From the NCBI GenBank assembly GCA_902766115.1, contig CACXCL010000060.1, forward strand, positions 1-15,080: a stretch of 15,080 nucleotides of DNA, given 5' to 3'. The DNA is from an uncultured Ruminococcus sp. Lineage in GTDB: Bacteria > Bacillota > Clostridia > Oscillospirales > CAG-272. The position numbers were made by a program, and so were the translations under genes. How positions within the stretch are numbered: the stretch's first letter is position 1; each line of letters begins with the position of its first letter. Below the pieces are notes generated by a model that did no database searches, was not told the DNA's origin, and saw only the letters and a list, made by a program, of their open reading frames with translations. Below are positions 6,802 through 14,967 of the stretch, piece after piece.

Positions 6802-7897
6802 AAAAGAAAGACGGGGGATCTTCAAATACGTTCCCGTCGCCTCGTTCGTCATATTCTGCGTCGCGGCGGCCGCGGCTGCGATCCACGTGACGATGTACTG
6901 CTCTCCCCGGTTCGCGGATTTCTTCAACAGGTATATCAGCTCGTTCTTCAGGCTCGTTCTTGCAAAGATCACGGCGTTTTACCCCGCCTCCCTGGCGGAG
7001 CTGGTGCTGTTTGCCGCGCCACTGATCATCGTAGTGGCGCTTGTGGGAATAAACCGTTTCATGGACCGCGGCGGACATAACTTCGCCCGCTCTCTTGCGG
7101 CGATCATCTCATTTGCGGCGCTGATGTACTCCCTGTTCGTCTTTGACTTTGCGGCGGGATACAGGTGCACCCCTATCGGGGAGAAAATGGGTCTTGAAGT
7201 ACGTGATTCCACGGCGGAGGAACTGTACGACGTCACGGCGACCGTGGTGGACGAGCTGAACAAGCTCGCAGACGATATAGATTTCTCAAACAACGGCGCT
7301 TCGGTGAAGCCCTTCGGCCATGACGAATGCGTCAGACTGTGCGTCGGCGCATACGATAAGGTGAGAGAGGAATTTCCCTTTATCGGGAATTTCAAGGCGC
7401 CGGTAAAGCGGCTCGCAGTGTCTGACCAGATGACGTATACTCACATCTCCGGCGTTTATTCATTCTACACGGGAGAGGCGAATCTGAACGTCAATTACCC
7501 CGATTTCGTGAACGTCTACACCATGGCGCACGAAATGGCTCACCAGAGAGGGATCGCCCGGGAAAACGAGGCGAACTTCGTGGCATACCTCGTCTGCATC
7601 GCGTCGGACGATCCGTATATGCGGTACTGCGGATACCTCAATATGTACCAGTATCTGACCGAGCCTCTGTGGAACGCCGACCGTGACCTGTACGTCAAGG
7701 CGAATTCCGCGCTGGATCCCCGTGTCCGTCTCGATCTTGTCAGATACAGCGAATTCTTTGAGAAATACAGAAAGTCCGCCGCCGCCGACGTGACGGAAAA
7801 GATCAACAACGGATACCTTGTGATCCAGGGGACCGAGGGCACGAAAAGCTACGGTCTCGTGGTCGATCTTGCGCTGGCGTACTACCGTTCAAAGTGA
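6791..7897 (+). CDS. DUF3810 membrane protein with HExxH metalloprotease motif
   Basis: This 368-residue protein has three predicted N-terminal membrane helices (about 14-32, 68-88 and 100-121) and a large C-terminal domain. That domain contains MAHEMAHQRG (His247, Glu248, His251) followed by RENEANFVAYL, a gluzincin-like arrangement with a possible third ligand at Glu258 or Glu260. This matches the DUF3810 family, annotated as putative zinc-dependent membrane proteases; activity and substrate are not established. The GTG start has AAAGGAGG 6 nt upstream and overlaps the pseudouridine synthase gene by 11 bp. It is the last gene of the exporter operon. No clear terminator follows it. Confidence 0.9.
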   Translation: MKTEKERRGIFKYVPVASFVIFCVAAAAAAIHVTMYCSPRFADFFNRYISSFFRLVLAKITAFYPASLAELVLFAAPLIIVVALVGINRFMDRGGHNFARSLAAIISFAALMYSLFVFDFAAGYRCTPIGEKMGLEVRDSTAEELYDVTATVVDELNKLADDIDFSNNGASVKPFGHDECVRLCVGAYDKVREEFPFIGNFKAPVKRLAVSDQMTYTHISGVYSFYTGEANLNVNYPDFVNVYTMAHEMAHQRGIARENEANFVAYLVCIASDDPYMRYCGYLNMYQYLTEPLWNADRDLYVKANSALDPRVRLDLVRYSEFFEKYRKSAAADVTEKINNGYLVIQGTEGTKSYGLVVDLALAYYRSK

Positions 7898-8095
7898 CCC
7901 GGAACGAAGATCGGACCGCGTCAATATAATGTAATGGACAAAATATTTTTTGCGATTGTGTAATTTGATAACGGTTATTTTAGACAAAAGCATTATATCT
8001 TGGCTCCGTCAGGCTGGGATTATTTGTGTAAATCGACTATAAATATAAACTCAGTGAAAAACCTTGAAAAAACTCTTCCATTTTTGTTAATTAAC

Positions 8096-8104
8096 TGTTA
8101 TAAT
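8096..8104 (+). promoter_or_regulatory. Extended -10 promoter of murA
   Basis: TGTTATAAT provides a consensus TATAAT (8099-8104) with the TGn extension. No good -35 lies at 17 bp (TTCCAT at 8076); TTGAAA at 8064 is too far at 29 bp. The upstream AT-rich tract may compensate. The start site would fall near 8111. Confidence 0.65.
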
Positions 8105-8111
8105 AGTATCT

Positions 8112-8153
8112 GGATCATTTTGCGCGACTGATGCACGGGAGAGCATATGATCC
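8112..8153 (+). promoter_or_regulatory. Inverted repeat capping the murA leader RNA
   Basis: GGATCAT (8112-8118) and ATGATCC (8147-8153) form a perfect 7-bp inverted repeat, and ATGC/GCAT (8131-8134 and 8143-8146) can pair inside it. With a start near 8111 the hairpin would sit at the 5' end of the mRNA, about 60 nt before the ATG. It matches no riboswitch class I recognise. It may stabilise the RNA or be a DNA operator. Confidence 0.45.
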
Positions 8154-8213
8154 TTTGAAATCTGAAAGTGACGCCATAACGAACCTAATCCGAAGAAAAG
8201 GAACGGTCATCAA

Positions 8214-9506
8214 ATGGAAAAGATACTTGTAAACGGGGGGCGCCCGCTGTACGGATGCGTTGAAGTCAGCGGATCGAAAAACGCGGCTCTTCCGATAATT
8301 TATGCTTGCGTACTTGTCAGGGACAAGTGTATAATAGAGAACGTGCCTAACGTCAGCGACATAAGACATTCGTTTGACATTCTCCGCGGTATCGGCGCGA
8401 AGATCAGGACGCTCACCAAGACGTCGGTTGAGATCGACTGCACCGAGGTAAAGTGTGGAACGTCTGATTATAATCTCGTCCGCAAGATGCGCGGATCGTA
8501 TTATCTGCTCGGCGCGGAGTTCGGCAGATTCGGCAGGGCGCGCGTCGCATACCCCGGCGGCTGCGATTTCGGCGTTCGCCCCATCGACCAGCACATTAAG
8601 GGCTTTGAGGCTCTTGGAGGACGCGTGGTCACCGACGGCGGATACATCGAGATAAACTCAGACGCCGGCAGAGCTCAGGGAGCCAATATTTACTTTGACG
8701 TGTCGACTGTCGGCGGGACGCTGAATATCATGATCGCCGCCGCCACGGGAGACGGCATGACGGTCATCGAGAACGCCGCCCGTGAGCCGCACATCGTTGA
8801 CTGTGCGAACTTTCTCAACACCTGCGGCGCGAACATCAGCGGCGCGGGCTCCGACGTGATAAAGATCAAGGGCGTGGAGAGGCTCCACGGCTGCACCTAC
8901 GCCGTCATTCCCGATATGATCGAGGCGGGATCCTATATGGTCGCCGCTGCCGCAACCGGCGGGTCGGTCCGGATCAACAATGTGATCCCGAAGCACCTCG
9001 AGGCCATCTCCGCGAAGCTCGAGGAAGCGGGCGTCACCGTGGAGGAGTTCGACGACGCGGTACACGTGTCCCGTCAGGGCGCGCTGAAGCACACCAACGT
9101 CAAGACTCTGCCGTACCCCGGTTTCCCCACGGATATGCATCCCCAGATGTGCGCGCTCCTGTGTCTTGCCGACGGGGTCAGCTTTATCAACGAATCCATT
9201 TTCGACAACAGATTCAGATACATCGAGGAACTGCGCCGCATGGGCGCGAAGATCAAGGTCGACGGACGTATCGTGTCCGTGGAGGGCGGTCATCCCCTGT
9301 CCGCCGCGCCGCTTATGGCGGTGGACCTCCGCGGGGGCGTTGCCGTGCTCATCGCCGCGCTGACGGTAGATGGGCAGAGCGAGATATCCGAGATCAACCT
9401 GATCGAGAGAGGCTACGACGACGTAGTCGGCAAGCTGCGCGGGCTCGGCGCGGACATCAAGAAGGTCTATCTTCCCGATCCCGTGGTTCAGAAAAAGGCA
9501 AATTGA
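8214..9506 (+). CDS. murA: UDP-GlcNAc 1-carboxyvinyltransferase MurA
   Basis: This 430-residue cytoplasmic enzyme transfers enolpyruvate from PEP to UDP-N-acetylglucosamine, the first committed step of peptidoglycan synthesis. SGSKNAALP places Lys22/Asn23 as in the E. coli enzyme. YPGGCDFGVRPIDQHIKG carries the catalytic Cys (residue 117), so fosfomycin sensitivity at this residue would be expected. Further signatures are DMIEAGSYMVAAAATGG and YPGFPTDMHPQ. The length fits the family. AAGGAA precedes the ATG. The gene has its own promoter and leader. Firmicutes often carry two murA-type genes, and this sequence alone does not say which paralogue (MurA or MurAB/MurZ) it is. Confidence 0.97.
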   Translation: MEKILVNGGRPLYGCVEVSGSKNAALPIIYACVLVRDKCIIENVPNVSDIRHSFDILRGIGAKIRTLTKTSVEIDCTEVKCGTSDYNLVRKMRGSYYLLGAEFGRFGRARVAYPGGCDFGVRPIDQHIKGFEALGGRVVTDGGYIEINSDAGRAQGANIYFDVSTVGGTLNIMIAAATGDGMTVIENAAREPHIVDCANFLNTCGANISGAGSDVIKIKGVERLHGCTYAVIPDMIEAGSYMVAAAATGGSVRINNVIPKHLEAISAKLEEAGVTVEEFDDAVHVSRQGALKHTNVKTLPYPGFPTDMHPQMCALLCLADGVSFINESIFDNRFRYIEELRRMGAKIKVDGRIVSVEGGHPLSAAPLMAVDLRGGVAVLIAALTVDGQSEISEINLIERGYDDVVGKLRGLGADIKKVYLPDPVVQKKAN

Positions 9507-9534
9507 CAGCCCGATAAATCGAATCAGACACTTG

Positions 9535-9557
9535 CAGCGGAACCTTGTGTTTCGCTG
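9535..9557 (+). terminator. Possible weak terminator or attenuating hairpin after murA
   Basis: CAGCGGAAC (9535-9543) pairs with GTTTCGCTG (9549-9557), giving 9 bp with one G-U and a 5-nt loop, followed by TATTGTTGTGTT. The following tract is only moderately T-rich, so termination may be partial. A second small palindrome, GACCGCC-C-GGCGGTC (9570-9584), sits just before the ribosome site of the next gene. Confidence 0.5.
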
Positions 9558-9601
9558 TATTGTTGTGTTGACCGCCCGGCGGTCGGAAAGGGGGGAATAA
9601 T

Positions 9602-10327
9602 ATGAACTCAAAGATCAGACTCCCGGTACTGGACGAGCGGATGTTTCTCATCGCGTCCCTCGTGCGCGACGGCAGCGTCCCGGCAGATATCGGGACAGAT
9701 CACGGATACGTGCCGATCTACCTTGTGAAGAGCGGCATCTGTCCCATGGCGGTGGCGTCCGACGTGAACAGCGGTCCGCTTGCCACCGCGCGGGTCAACG
9801 CGGAAAAGTTCGGCGTGGAGGACCGCATCACCTTTTGCCTCAGCGACGGTCTCTCCGACATGGAGCCGGCGCGGCTCGGAGTCACGGACGTGCTGATCTG
9901 CGGTATGGGCGGCGAGCTCATCGCCCGGATCATCGACAGCTCCGATTACGTGAAAACGCCCGGCGTGCGGCTGGTCCTGCAGCCCATGAGCTCCATATAC
10001 GAGCTTCGCGCATATCTCGCAGAGGCGGGGTTCATGATCGAACAGGAAAAGATGTGCCGCTCCGGCGGGAAGATATACACCTGCATGGTCTGCGAGTACG
10101 ACGGGATCAAACGCGAGCCCACCGAGGCCGAACTCGAACTGGGGCAGAGCGTGAGCGAGGAAGAGTCTGACGAAAACCTGAAGCTGTTTCTGAGCCGCTC
10201 CGCCGAAAGGCTGAAAAAGCAGATCGAAGGACGGAAAAAAGGCGGGATCGACACGTCCCGGGAGGAAGGGATCCTCGCGGAAGTCCGCGCCATCGGGCGC
10301 GCCAGGGGATTTTCCGACATAGGATAA
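9602..10327 (+). CDS. trmK: tRNA (adenine(22)-N1)-methyltransferase TrmK
   Basis: This 241-residue class I SAM-dependent methyltransferase methylates N1 of A22 in the tRNA D-arm (family knowledge from B. subtilis YqfN). The SAM-binding motif is VPADIGTDHGYVPIYL (about 26-41), followed by ASDVNSGPLATARVNA and the catalytic-loop motif DVLICGMGGELIARI (96-110). LVLQPMSS and a C-terminal Lys/Glu-rich helical segment (about 170-235) complete the usual arrangement. GGGGGG lies 5-6 nt upstream of the ATG. It is followed at 18 bp by nif3, a pairing widespread in Firmicutes. Confidence 0.94.
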   Translation: MNSKIRLPVLDERMFLIASLVRDGSVPADIGTDHGYVPIYLVKSGICPMAVASDVNSGPLATARVNAEKFGVEDRITFCLSDGLSDMEPARLGVTDVLICGMGGELIARIIDSSDYVKTPGVRLVLQPMSSIYELRAYLAEAGFMIEQEKMCRSGGKIYTCMVCEYDGIKREPTEAELELGQSVSEEESDENLKLFLSRSAERLKKQIEGRKKGGIDTSREEGILAEVRAIGRARGFSDIG

Positions 10328-10345
10328 CCGAAAGAGGTAACAAAA

Positions 10346-11119
10346 ATGACGGTACGAGAATTTTACGCCCGGCTGGAAAAGAGATACCCCCGGGAGTTAT
10401 CCGCTCCGTGGGACAACGACGGACTCATGTGCTGCGCGGATCCCGGCGCGGAGGTGAAAAAGGTACTTTTGTCCCTTGACGCGACGGCGCAAGCCGTAGA
10501 GCGCGCCGCCGCGGGAGACTTTGACGTTCTGCTGACTCACCATCCCATGATTTTCCGGGGAGTGCGGTCTTTTGTGGGCGGCGAGTTCCCCGCGGACCGG
10601 GTCCTCGCCGCGCTGAACGGCAAAGTGACCGTGATCTCCCTTCACACGCGGCTCGACGCCGCAGACGGCGGAGTGAACGATTCCCTCGCCGCGGCGATGG
10701 GACTCGACCCTTCGACTCTCGAAAAATTCGGGGACGGGGAGTGCCCGACTCTCGGCAGGATCGCGGAGCTTCCCGAGGAGAAGGACGTGGACGTCCTCGC
10801 GGCGTTGGTTAAAAACGTGCTCGGCGCGCCGTTCGTGCGCGTTACGGGGCGGGGAAAAGTGAAGCGGATCGCCCTCGTGGGCGGATCGGGCAAGGATCTG
10901 ACGGGACCCGCCGCCGCCGCGGGAGCCGACGTGCTGGTCACCGGGGAGAGCGGCTACAACGTCGCCGAGGACGCCGCCGAATCGTCGCTGATGACCGTCG
11001 AGGCAGGTCACTATCATTCCGAAGCGCCTGTGCTCGACTCACTCGATCTGTTCATCAGGTCGCTTGACTCCGGGATCGAGACGGAAAAATTCTGCTCCTG
11101 CGCATACAGGACTGTCTGA
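10346..11119 (+). CDS. Nif3-like dinuclear metal-centre protein (YqfO/YbgI family)
   Basis: This 257-residue protein carries all metal-ligand motifs of the NIF3 family: LLTHHPMIF (His65, His66), SLHTRLDAADGGVND (His100, Asp104) and EAGHYHSE (His222, Glu226). Family members form ring-shaped hexamers with a dinuclear metal site. The cellular reaction is uncertain, with GTP cyclohydrolase-like activity having been proposed for some. At 257 residues it is the short form, like E. coli YbgI, and lacks the PII-like insert that makes B. subtilis YqfO about 370 residues. AGAGG precedes the ATG. It is co-oriented with and closely spaced to trmK. Confidence 0.94.
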   Translation: MTVREFYARLEKRYPRELSAPWDNDGLMCCADPGAEVKKVLLSLDATAQAVERAAAGDFDVLLTHHPMIFRGVRSFVGGEFPADRVLAALNGKVTVISLHTRLDAADGGVNDSLAAAMGLDPSTLEKFGDGECPTLGRIAELPEEKDVDVLAALVKNVLGAPFVRVTGRGKVKRIALVGGSGKDLTGPAAAAGADVLVTGESGYNVAEDAAESSLMTVEAGHYHSEAPVLDSLDLFIRSLDSGIETEKFCSCAYRTV

Positions 11120-11157
11120 CATTGACATAATACTGAAAGGCAAAGGCTTATCTAACA

Positions 11158-12447
11158 ATGGAAATACTTCTTATTCTCAGCATATCGCTGATCTCCGGCC
11201 TGCTCATGTCGCGCCTCGCAAAGCTGGTGGGTCTCCCCGCCGTCACGGCGTATCTTGTGGCAGGCATCATCATCGGGCCGTTCTGCCTCGGCAGACTCGG
11301 CATTCCGGGACTGGGATTCGAATCGCTCGAACAGGTCAAAAGCATGGGCGTCATCTCCGACGTCGCCATGGGATTCATCGCGTTTTCCATAGGTAATGAA
11401 TTCCGGCTTTCGCAGCTGAGGAAAAACGGGAAGCAGGCCACGGTGGTGGGCATAATCCAGTCGCTTGCGGCGACGCTCCTGGTTGACGTCGTGCTCATCG
11501 GACTCCACTTCATCATCCCGGACGTGCTGTCCCTGCCGTCCGCCGTGACCCTCGGCGCCATCGCCGCGGCGACAGCGCCCGCCGCTACCCTGATGGTGGT
11601 GCGGCAGTACAAGGCGCACGGCCCGTTGACGGACATCCTGCTGCCTATCGTTGCGCTGGACGACGCCGTGGGACTGGTTGTCTTCGCGGTCTCCTTCGGC
11701 ATCGCCGGGTCCATGACCACGGGCAGAGTGGATGTGATCTCCATGATCCTCGAGCCCATCATCGAAGTTGTCCTCTCGCTGGCGCTGGGATTCATCATGG
11801 GATTCATCTTCAATCTGACTGAAAAGCTGTTCCATTCACGAAGCAAGAGGATGTCAATCTCCATCACCTTCGTGCTGCTCACCGTGGCGGTGACGAAGAT
11901 AGAGTTCACGGTGTTCGGAGTGAAGTGCGGCTTTTCACCGCTGCTGGCCTGTATGATGCTCGGTACGGTGTTCTGCAACGTGTGCGACGTGTCCGAGGAG
12001 CTTATGGACAGGACTGAGCGGTGGACCGCGCCGCTGTATATACTGTTCTTCGTGTTCAGCGGGGCGGAACTCGACTTCGGAGTGATAGCGAATCTTGTAA
12101 TAATCGGCATCGGCGTGGTCTATATCGTCAGCCGTTCCGCCGGAAAATACATCGGCGCGCGGGAGAGCTCGCGGCTCATGAAGTGCGATCATAAGATCGT
12201 GAAATATCTCGGCGTGACGCTTCTGCCTCAGGCGGGCGTGGCGCTGGGGATGTCCGTCATGGCGGAGGAACTCGGTCCCGACGGGATCATCATCCGGAAC
12301 ATCATCCTGTTCTCCGTGCTGGTGTACGAACTGATCGGACCGTTCCTGACGAAAGTTGCGCTGATGAAGGCGGGTGAGATCGAGCCCGGCGCGGAGTCTG
12401 CCCGCGGCAAGAACGACATGCATTCAGGCAGAAAAAAGAACGCGTAG
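11158..12447 (+). CDS. Kef/NapA-type cation:proton antiporter (CPA2-like)
   Basis: This 429-residue integral membrane protein has about 12-13 hydrophobic segments. The first repeat begins with LPAVTAYLVAGIIIGPFCLG. GAIAAATAPAATLMVVRQY and LPIVALDDAVGLVVF (Asp168-Asp169) mark the unwound-helix and ion-binding regions of the CPA family. It should exchange Na+ or K+ for H+ across the cytoplasmic membrane; the ion cannot be decided here. It ends after the transmembrane domain with a short basic tail and lacks the TrkA-N/RCK domain of Kef channels. The ribosome site is weak (AAAGG, 11 nt upstream). TTGACA at 11122 has no good -10, so it is probably co-transcribed with nif3. Confidence 0.9.
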   Translation: MEILLILSISLISGLLMSRLAKLVGLPAVTAYLVAGIIIGPFCLGRLGIPGLGFESLEQVKSMGVISDVAMGFIAFSIGNEFRLSQLRKNGKQATVVGIIQSLAATLLVDVVLIGLHFIIPDVLSLPSAVTLGAIAAATAPAATLMVVRQYKAHGPLTDILLPIVALDDAVGLVVFAVSFGIAGSMTTGRVDVISMILEPIIEVVLSLALGFIMGFIFNLTEKLFHSRSKRMSISITFVLLTVAVTKIEFTVFGVKCGFSPLLACMMLGTVFCNVCDVSEELMDRTERWTAPLYILFFVFSGAELDFGVIANLVIIGIGVVYIVSRSAGKYIGARESSRLMKCDHKIVKYLGVTLLPQAGVALGMSVMAEELGPDGIIIRNIILFSVLVYELIGPFLTKVALMKAGEIEPGAESARGKNDMHSGRKKNA

Positions 12448-12452
12448 TTTTT

Positions 12453-12595
12453 TGCGGAGGAAACTTCTTTGAAAAGAAGTTTCCTCCGCACCTCTTTCAA
12501 GAAACTTCTGAAAACAGCCGCGGAAGTATTTCCGCGGCTTTTTATAAAAGTTTTTGAGGGAGCGCGAGGGAACTTTTTTCAAAAAGTTCCCTCGC
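12453..12595. repeat. Triple-hairpin palindromic element between convergent genes
   Basis: Three hairpins fill the gap. Hairpin 1 (12453-12470/12473-12490) is a perfect 18-bp stem. Hairpin 2 (12516-12525/12530-12539) is a perfect 10-bp stem with a T run. Hairpin 3 (12564-12578/12581-12595) is a perfect 15-bp stem. The left block (12454-12509) and the reverse complement of the right block (12546-12595) align as diverged copies. Each block also offers an alternative pairing: 12475-12483 with 12501-12509, and 12546-12552 with 12571-12577. It codes for no protein. It may be a dispersed miniature element or an elaborate two-way terminator. Confidence 0.85.
12516..12543 (+). terminator. Rho-independent terminator of the antiporter gene
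   Basis: AGCCGCGGAA pairs with TTCCGCGGCT over 10 perfect bp around the loop GTAT, followed by TTTTT. On the minus strand the same stem is followed by GTTTTC, so it may also stop transcription of the convergent acyl-CoA synthetase gene. Confidence 0.9.
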
Positions 12596-12601
12596 ATAAA
12601 A

Positions 12602-14881
12602 TCACTTTCTCAGCTCCACCCGGCGGATCTTGCCGCTGATGGTCTTGGGCATGGAATCGAGAAATTCCACGACTCTGGGGTACTTGTAGGGAGCTGTGTG
12701 CTCCTTCACGTAGTTTTGTATCTCCTTTTTCAGCTCGTCGGAGCCCTCTTTTCCGCGGATCAGCACCACGGATGCCTTTACCAGCTGACCGCGGAGCGGA
12801 TCGGGAACGCCGGTGACGGCGCACTCCAGCACGTAGGGCAGTTCCATGATGACGGACTCGATCTCGAAGGGTCCGATCCGGTAGCCGGAGGACTTGATCA
12901 GGTCGTCCACGCGGCCCACGTACCAGAAATTGCCGTCCTCGTCGCGCCAGGCGGTGTCGCCGGTGTGATAATAGCCGTCCCGCATGACCTCGCGGGTGGC
13001 GTCTTCGTTCCGGTAGTACTCCTTCACCAGACCGAAGGGCTTGCCGTCTTTGATGTCGATGACGATCTCGCCGGTCTCGCCCACCTCGGCGCGGCGGCCG
13101 TCGGCGAGGAGAATGTCGATCTTGTAGAGCGGCGACGGATGGCCCATTGAGCCGGGCTTCGGCACGTCCCCGACGAAGTTCGCCACGGTGAGGGTGGTCT
13201 CGGTCTGACCGAAGCCCTCCATCAGCCGCAGACCGGTGTATTCGAGCCACTTGTAATACACCTCGGGATTCAGCGCCTCGCCGGCTATGGTTGTGTACTT
13301 CAGGGAACTGAGATCGTACCTCGACAGATCCTCCTTGATGAAGAAACGGTACATGGTGGGCGGCGCGCAGAACGTGGTGATGTTGTATTTCTTAAACAGC
13401 GGCAGGATGTCGTCGGCGTGGAACCGGTCGAAATCGTAGGCGAAGACCGCGCCCTCGCAGAGCCACTGGCCGTAGAACTTGCCCCACAGGGCTTTGCCCC
13501 ATCCCGTGTCGGAGATGGTGAGGTGCAGACCGTTCGGGTCGATGTTGTGCCAGTACCGCGCCGTCACGTAGTGCGCCAGCGCGTAGGTGTACGCATGGGA
13601 CGCCACCTTCGGGTACCCCGTTGTGCCGGAGGTGAACAGCATGAACATGGTCTCGTTGCCGCCCACGCCGGGTCTCCGCTCAAACTCGTCGGAGAACGCG
13701 CCGAACTCTTCGCCAAAGTCGCGCCAGCCGTCAAGCTTGCCGCCAACTGAAATTTTGATCATATCGGACAGCCCCGCGTCGGCGGCGCCGCGTTCAGCGT
13801 GGTGCGCGGTCTCGCCGTCGACGGTGCAGATCACCGCCCTGGTGTCGGTGGCCTTGAACCGGTATTCGAAATCCTTCTCCACCAGCATATTCGTGGCGGG
13901 GATCGGGATGGCGCCGATCTTGTGCAGAGCCAGCATCACCGGCCAGAACTGCCAGTGGCGCTTCAGCACCAGCATCACCGTGTCGCCCTTGCGGATCCCC
14001 AGAGAATCAAGATAGTTCGCCGCCTTGTTAGACAGACGCCTCATATCGTCGAAGGTGAACCTTCGCTCGTTCTTGTTGACGTCAAGGTGGAGCATCGCCA
14101 GCTTGTCCGGCGTCTTCTCCGCGATGGCGTCCACGGTGTCGTAGGCGAAGTTGTAGTTCTCGCAGTTTAAGTAATCCACCTTCACCGGTCTGCCGTTTTC
14201 CTCCGTCACGCGGATGAACCGCTCGGCGACGGGATCCTCCGGCAGGGGCGACAGAGTCACGGGCGTTTCCTTCACCACCGGCTCCGTCAGCTCCTCGGGG
14301 TAGTCGTACGCCACGCCTCCGGCGCTGATGGTCAGCGCAAGAAATTCGCAGTCGCAGCCGTACGCCACCATGCCGTGGGGCAGGGAGCTGTCGTAGTAGA
14401 TGCTGTCGCCCTCGTTCAGTATCTCGATCCTGCCTCCGATGGAGACCTTCAGCGAGCCCTTCAGCACGTAGTCGAACTCCTGTCCCTCGTGATGGGACAG
14501 CTTGATAGGGGCGTCCTCGTCGCCAGGGGTATAGGGCGCCTTCACCACGAAGGGCTCGGCGATCTTTCCCTTGAAGAGAGGCGCCAGATTGTTGTATGAG
14601 AAGCCCTGCCGCCGCGCGATGGGAAGACCGCCTCCCGATCTGTTGACGCAGTAGGACTCAAGTGTCGGGCTCTCGCCGCCCAGCAGATCCGTGGCGTCCA
14701 CGCCGAGCCGCGCGGCGCACTTGTGGATGAACGTGAAGGTGAAGTCGACCTTCCCCTCCTCCAGTGCGAGATACGCCTCCACGGTGACCCCGGTCGCCTC
14801 AGCCATTGTCCGGACGTCGATCTCGCGGATCTCGCGCATGGTTTTGATACGCGAGGCGACTTCCTTTAAGATGTTTTCCAT
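12602..14881 (-). CDS. XRE HTH-cupin-acyl-CoA synthetase fusion protein
   Basis: This 759-residue protein has three parts. Residues 5-67 resemble an XRE-type helix-turn-helix (IKTMREIREIDVRTMAEATG, then VEAYLALEEGK and ARLGV). Residues 100-190 form a cupin (SHHEGQEFDYVLKGSL, LNEGDSIYYDSSLPHG) with metal-ligand candidates His130/131, Glu135 and His169. Residues 240-759 are a complete AMP-forming acyl-CoA synthetase: P-loop FTSGTTGYPK (416-425), SDTGWGKALWGKFYG as in medium-chain ACSM enzymes, GFGQTETT, YHTGDTAW, GRVDDLIKSSGYRIGP and PKTISGKIRR with the adenylation Lys751. It would activate a carboxylic acid to acyl-CoA; chain length is unknown. The ATG at 14881 has AGAAAGGA upstream; an in-frame TTG at 14986 falls inside the T-box. 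The part order is a regulator joined to an enzyme. Confidence 0.93.
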   Translation of the reverse strand: MENILKEVASRIKTMREIREIDVRTMAEATGVTVEAYLALEEGKVDFTFTFIHKCAARLGVDATDLLGGESPTLESYCVNRSGGGLPIARRQGFSYNNLAPLFKGKIAEPFVVKAPYTPGDEDAPIKLSHHEGQEFDYVLKGSLKVSIGGRIEILNEGDSIYYDSSLPHGMVAYGCDCEFLALTISAGGVAYDYPEELTEPVVKETPVTLSPLPEDPVAERFIRVTEENGRPVKVDYLNCENYNFAYDTVDAIAEKTPDKLAMLHLDVNKNERRFTFDDMRRLSNKAANYLDSLGIRKGDTVMLVLKRHWQFWPVMLALHKIGAIPIPATNMLVEKDFEYRFKATDTRAVICTVDGETAHHAERGAADAGLSDMIKISVGGKLDGWRDFGEEFGAFSDEFERRPGVGGNETMFMLFTSGTTGYPKVASHAYTYALAHYVTARYWHNIDPNGLHLTISDTGWGKALWGKFYGQWLCEGAVFAYDFDRFHADDILPLFKKYNITTFCAPPTMYRFFIKEDLSRYDLSSLKYTTIAGEALNPEVYYKWLEYTGLRLMEGFGQTETTLTVANFVGDVPKPGSMGHPSPLYKIDILLADGRRAEVGETGEIVIDIKDGKPFGLVKEYYRNEDATREVMRDGYYHTGDTAWRDEDGNFWYVGRVDDLIKSSGYRIGPFEIESVIMELPYVLECAVTGVPDPLRGQLVKASVVLIRGKEGSDELKKEIQNYVKEHTAPYKYPRVVEFLDSMPKTISGKIRRVELRK

Positions 14882-14934
14882 TTCTCTTTTTCCTTTCTCA
14901 AAAAATGCAGGGCAAGAGGATGGGGCGATATAAC

Positions 14935-14967
14935 AAAAATCCGCCCGCCTCCTTTGAGACGAGCGAA
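14935..14967 (-). terminator. T-box leader terminator
   Basis: On the minus strand TTCGCTCGTCTC (14956-14967) pairs with GAGGCGGGCGGA (14940-14951), 12 bp with three G-U pairs and loop AAAG, followed by TTTTT (14935-14939). It ends 53 nt before the ATG of the fusion gene and shares its 5' arm with the antiterminator. Confidence 0.92.

Larger units (their letters stand above)
7898..8213 (+). other. AT-rich intergenic region upstream of murA
   Basis: This 316-bp gap is conspicuously AT-rich between GC-rich genes. It holds the extended -10 promoter and leader hairpin listed separately. A TATAAT at 7925-7930 has no matching -35. An imperfect palindrome, ATAAC-G-GTTAT, occurs near 7968. I see no reading frame with a ribosome site, no terminator for the upstream operon and no tRNA. 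Confidence 0.7.

Noticed and set aside
11122..11127. TTGACA upstream of the antiporter as a promoter
   Set aside because: The position 17 bp downstream reads GGCTTA, not a -10; the nearest TTATCT is at 20 bp.
12453..12595. CRISPR array
   Set aside because: The repeats are inverted palindromic arms, not direct repeats with spacers of uniform length, and no cas genes are nearby.
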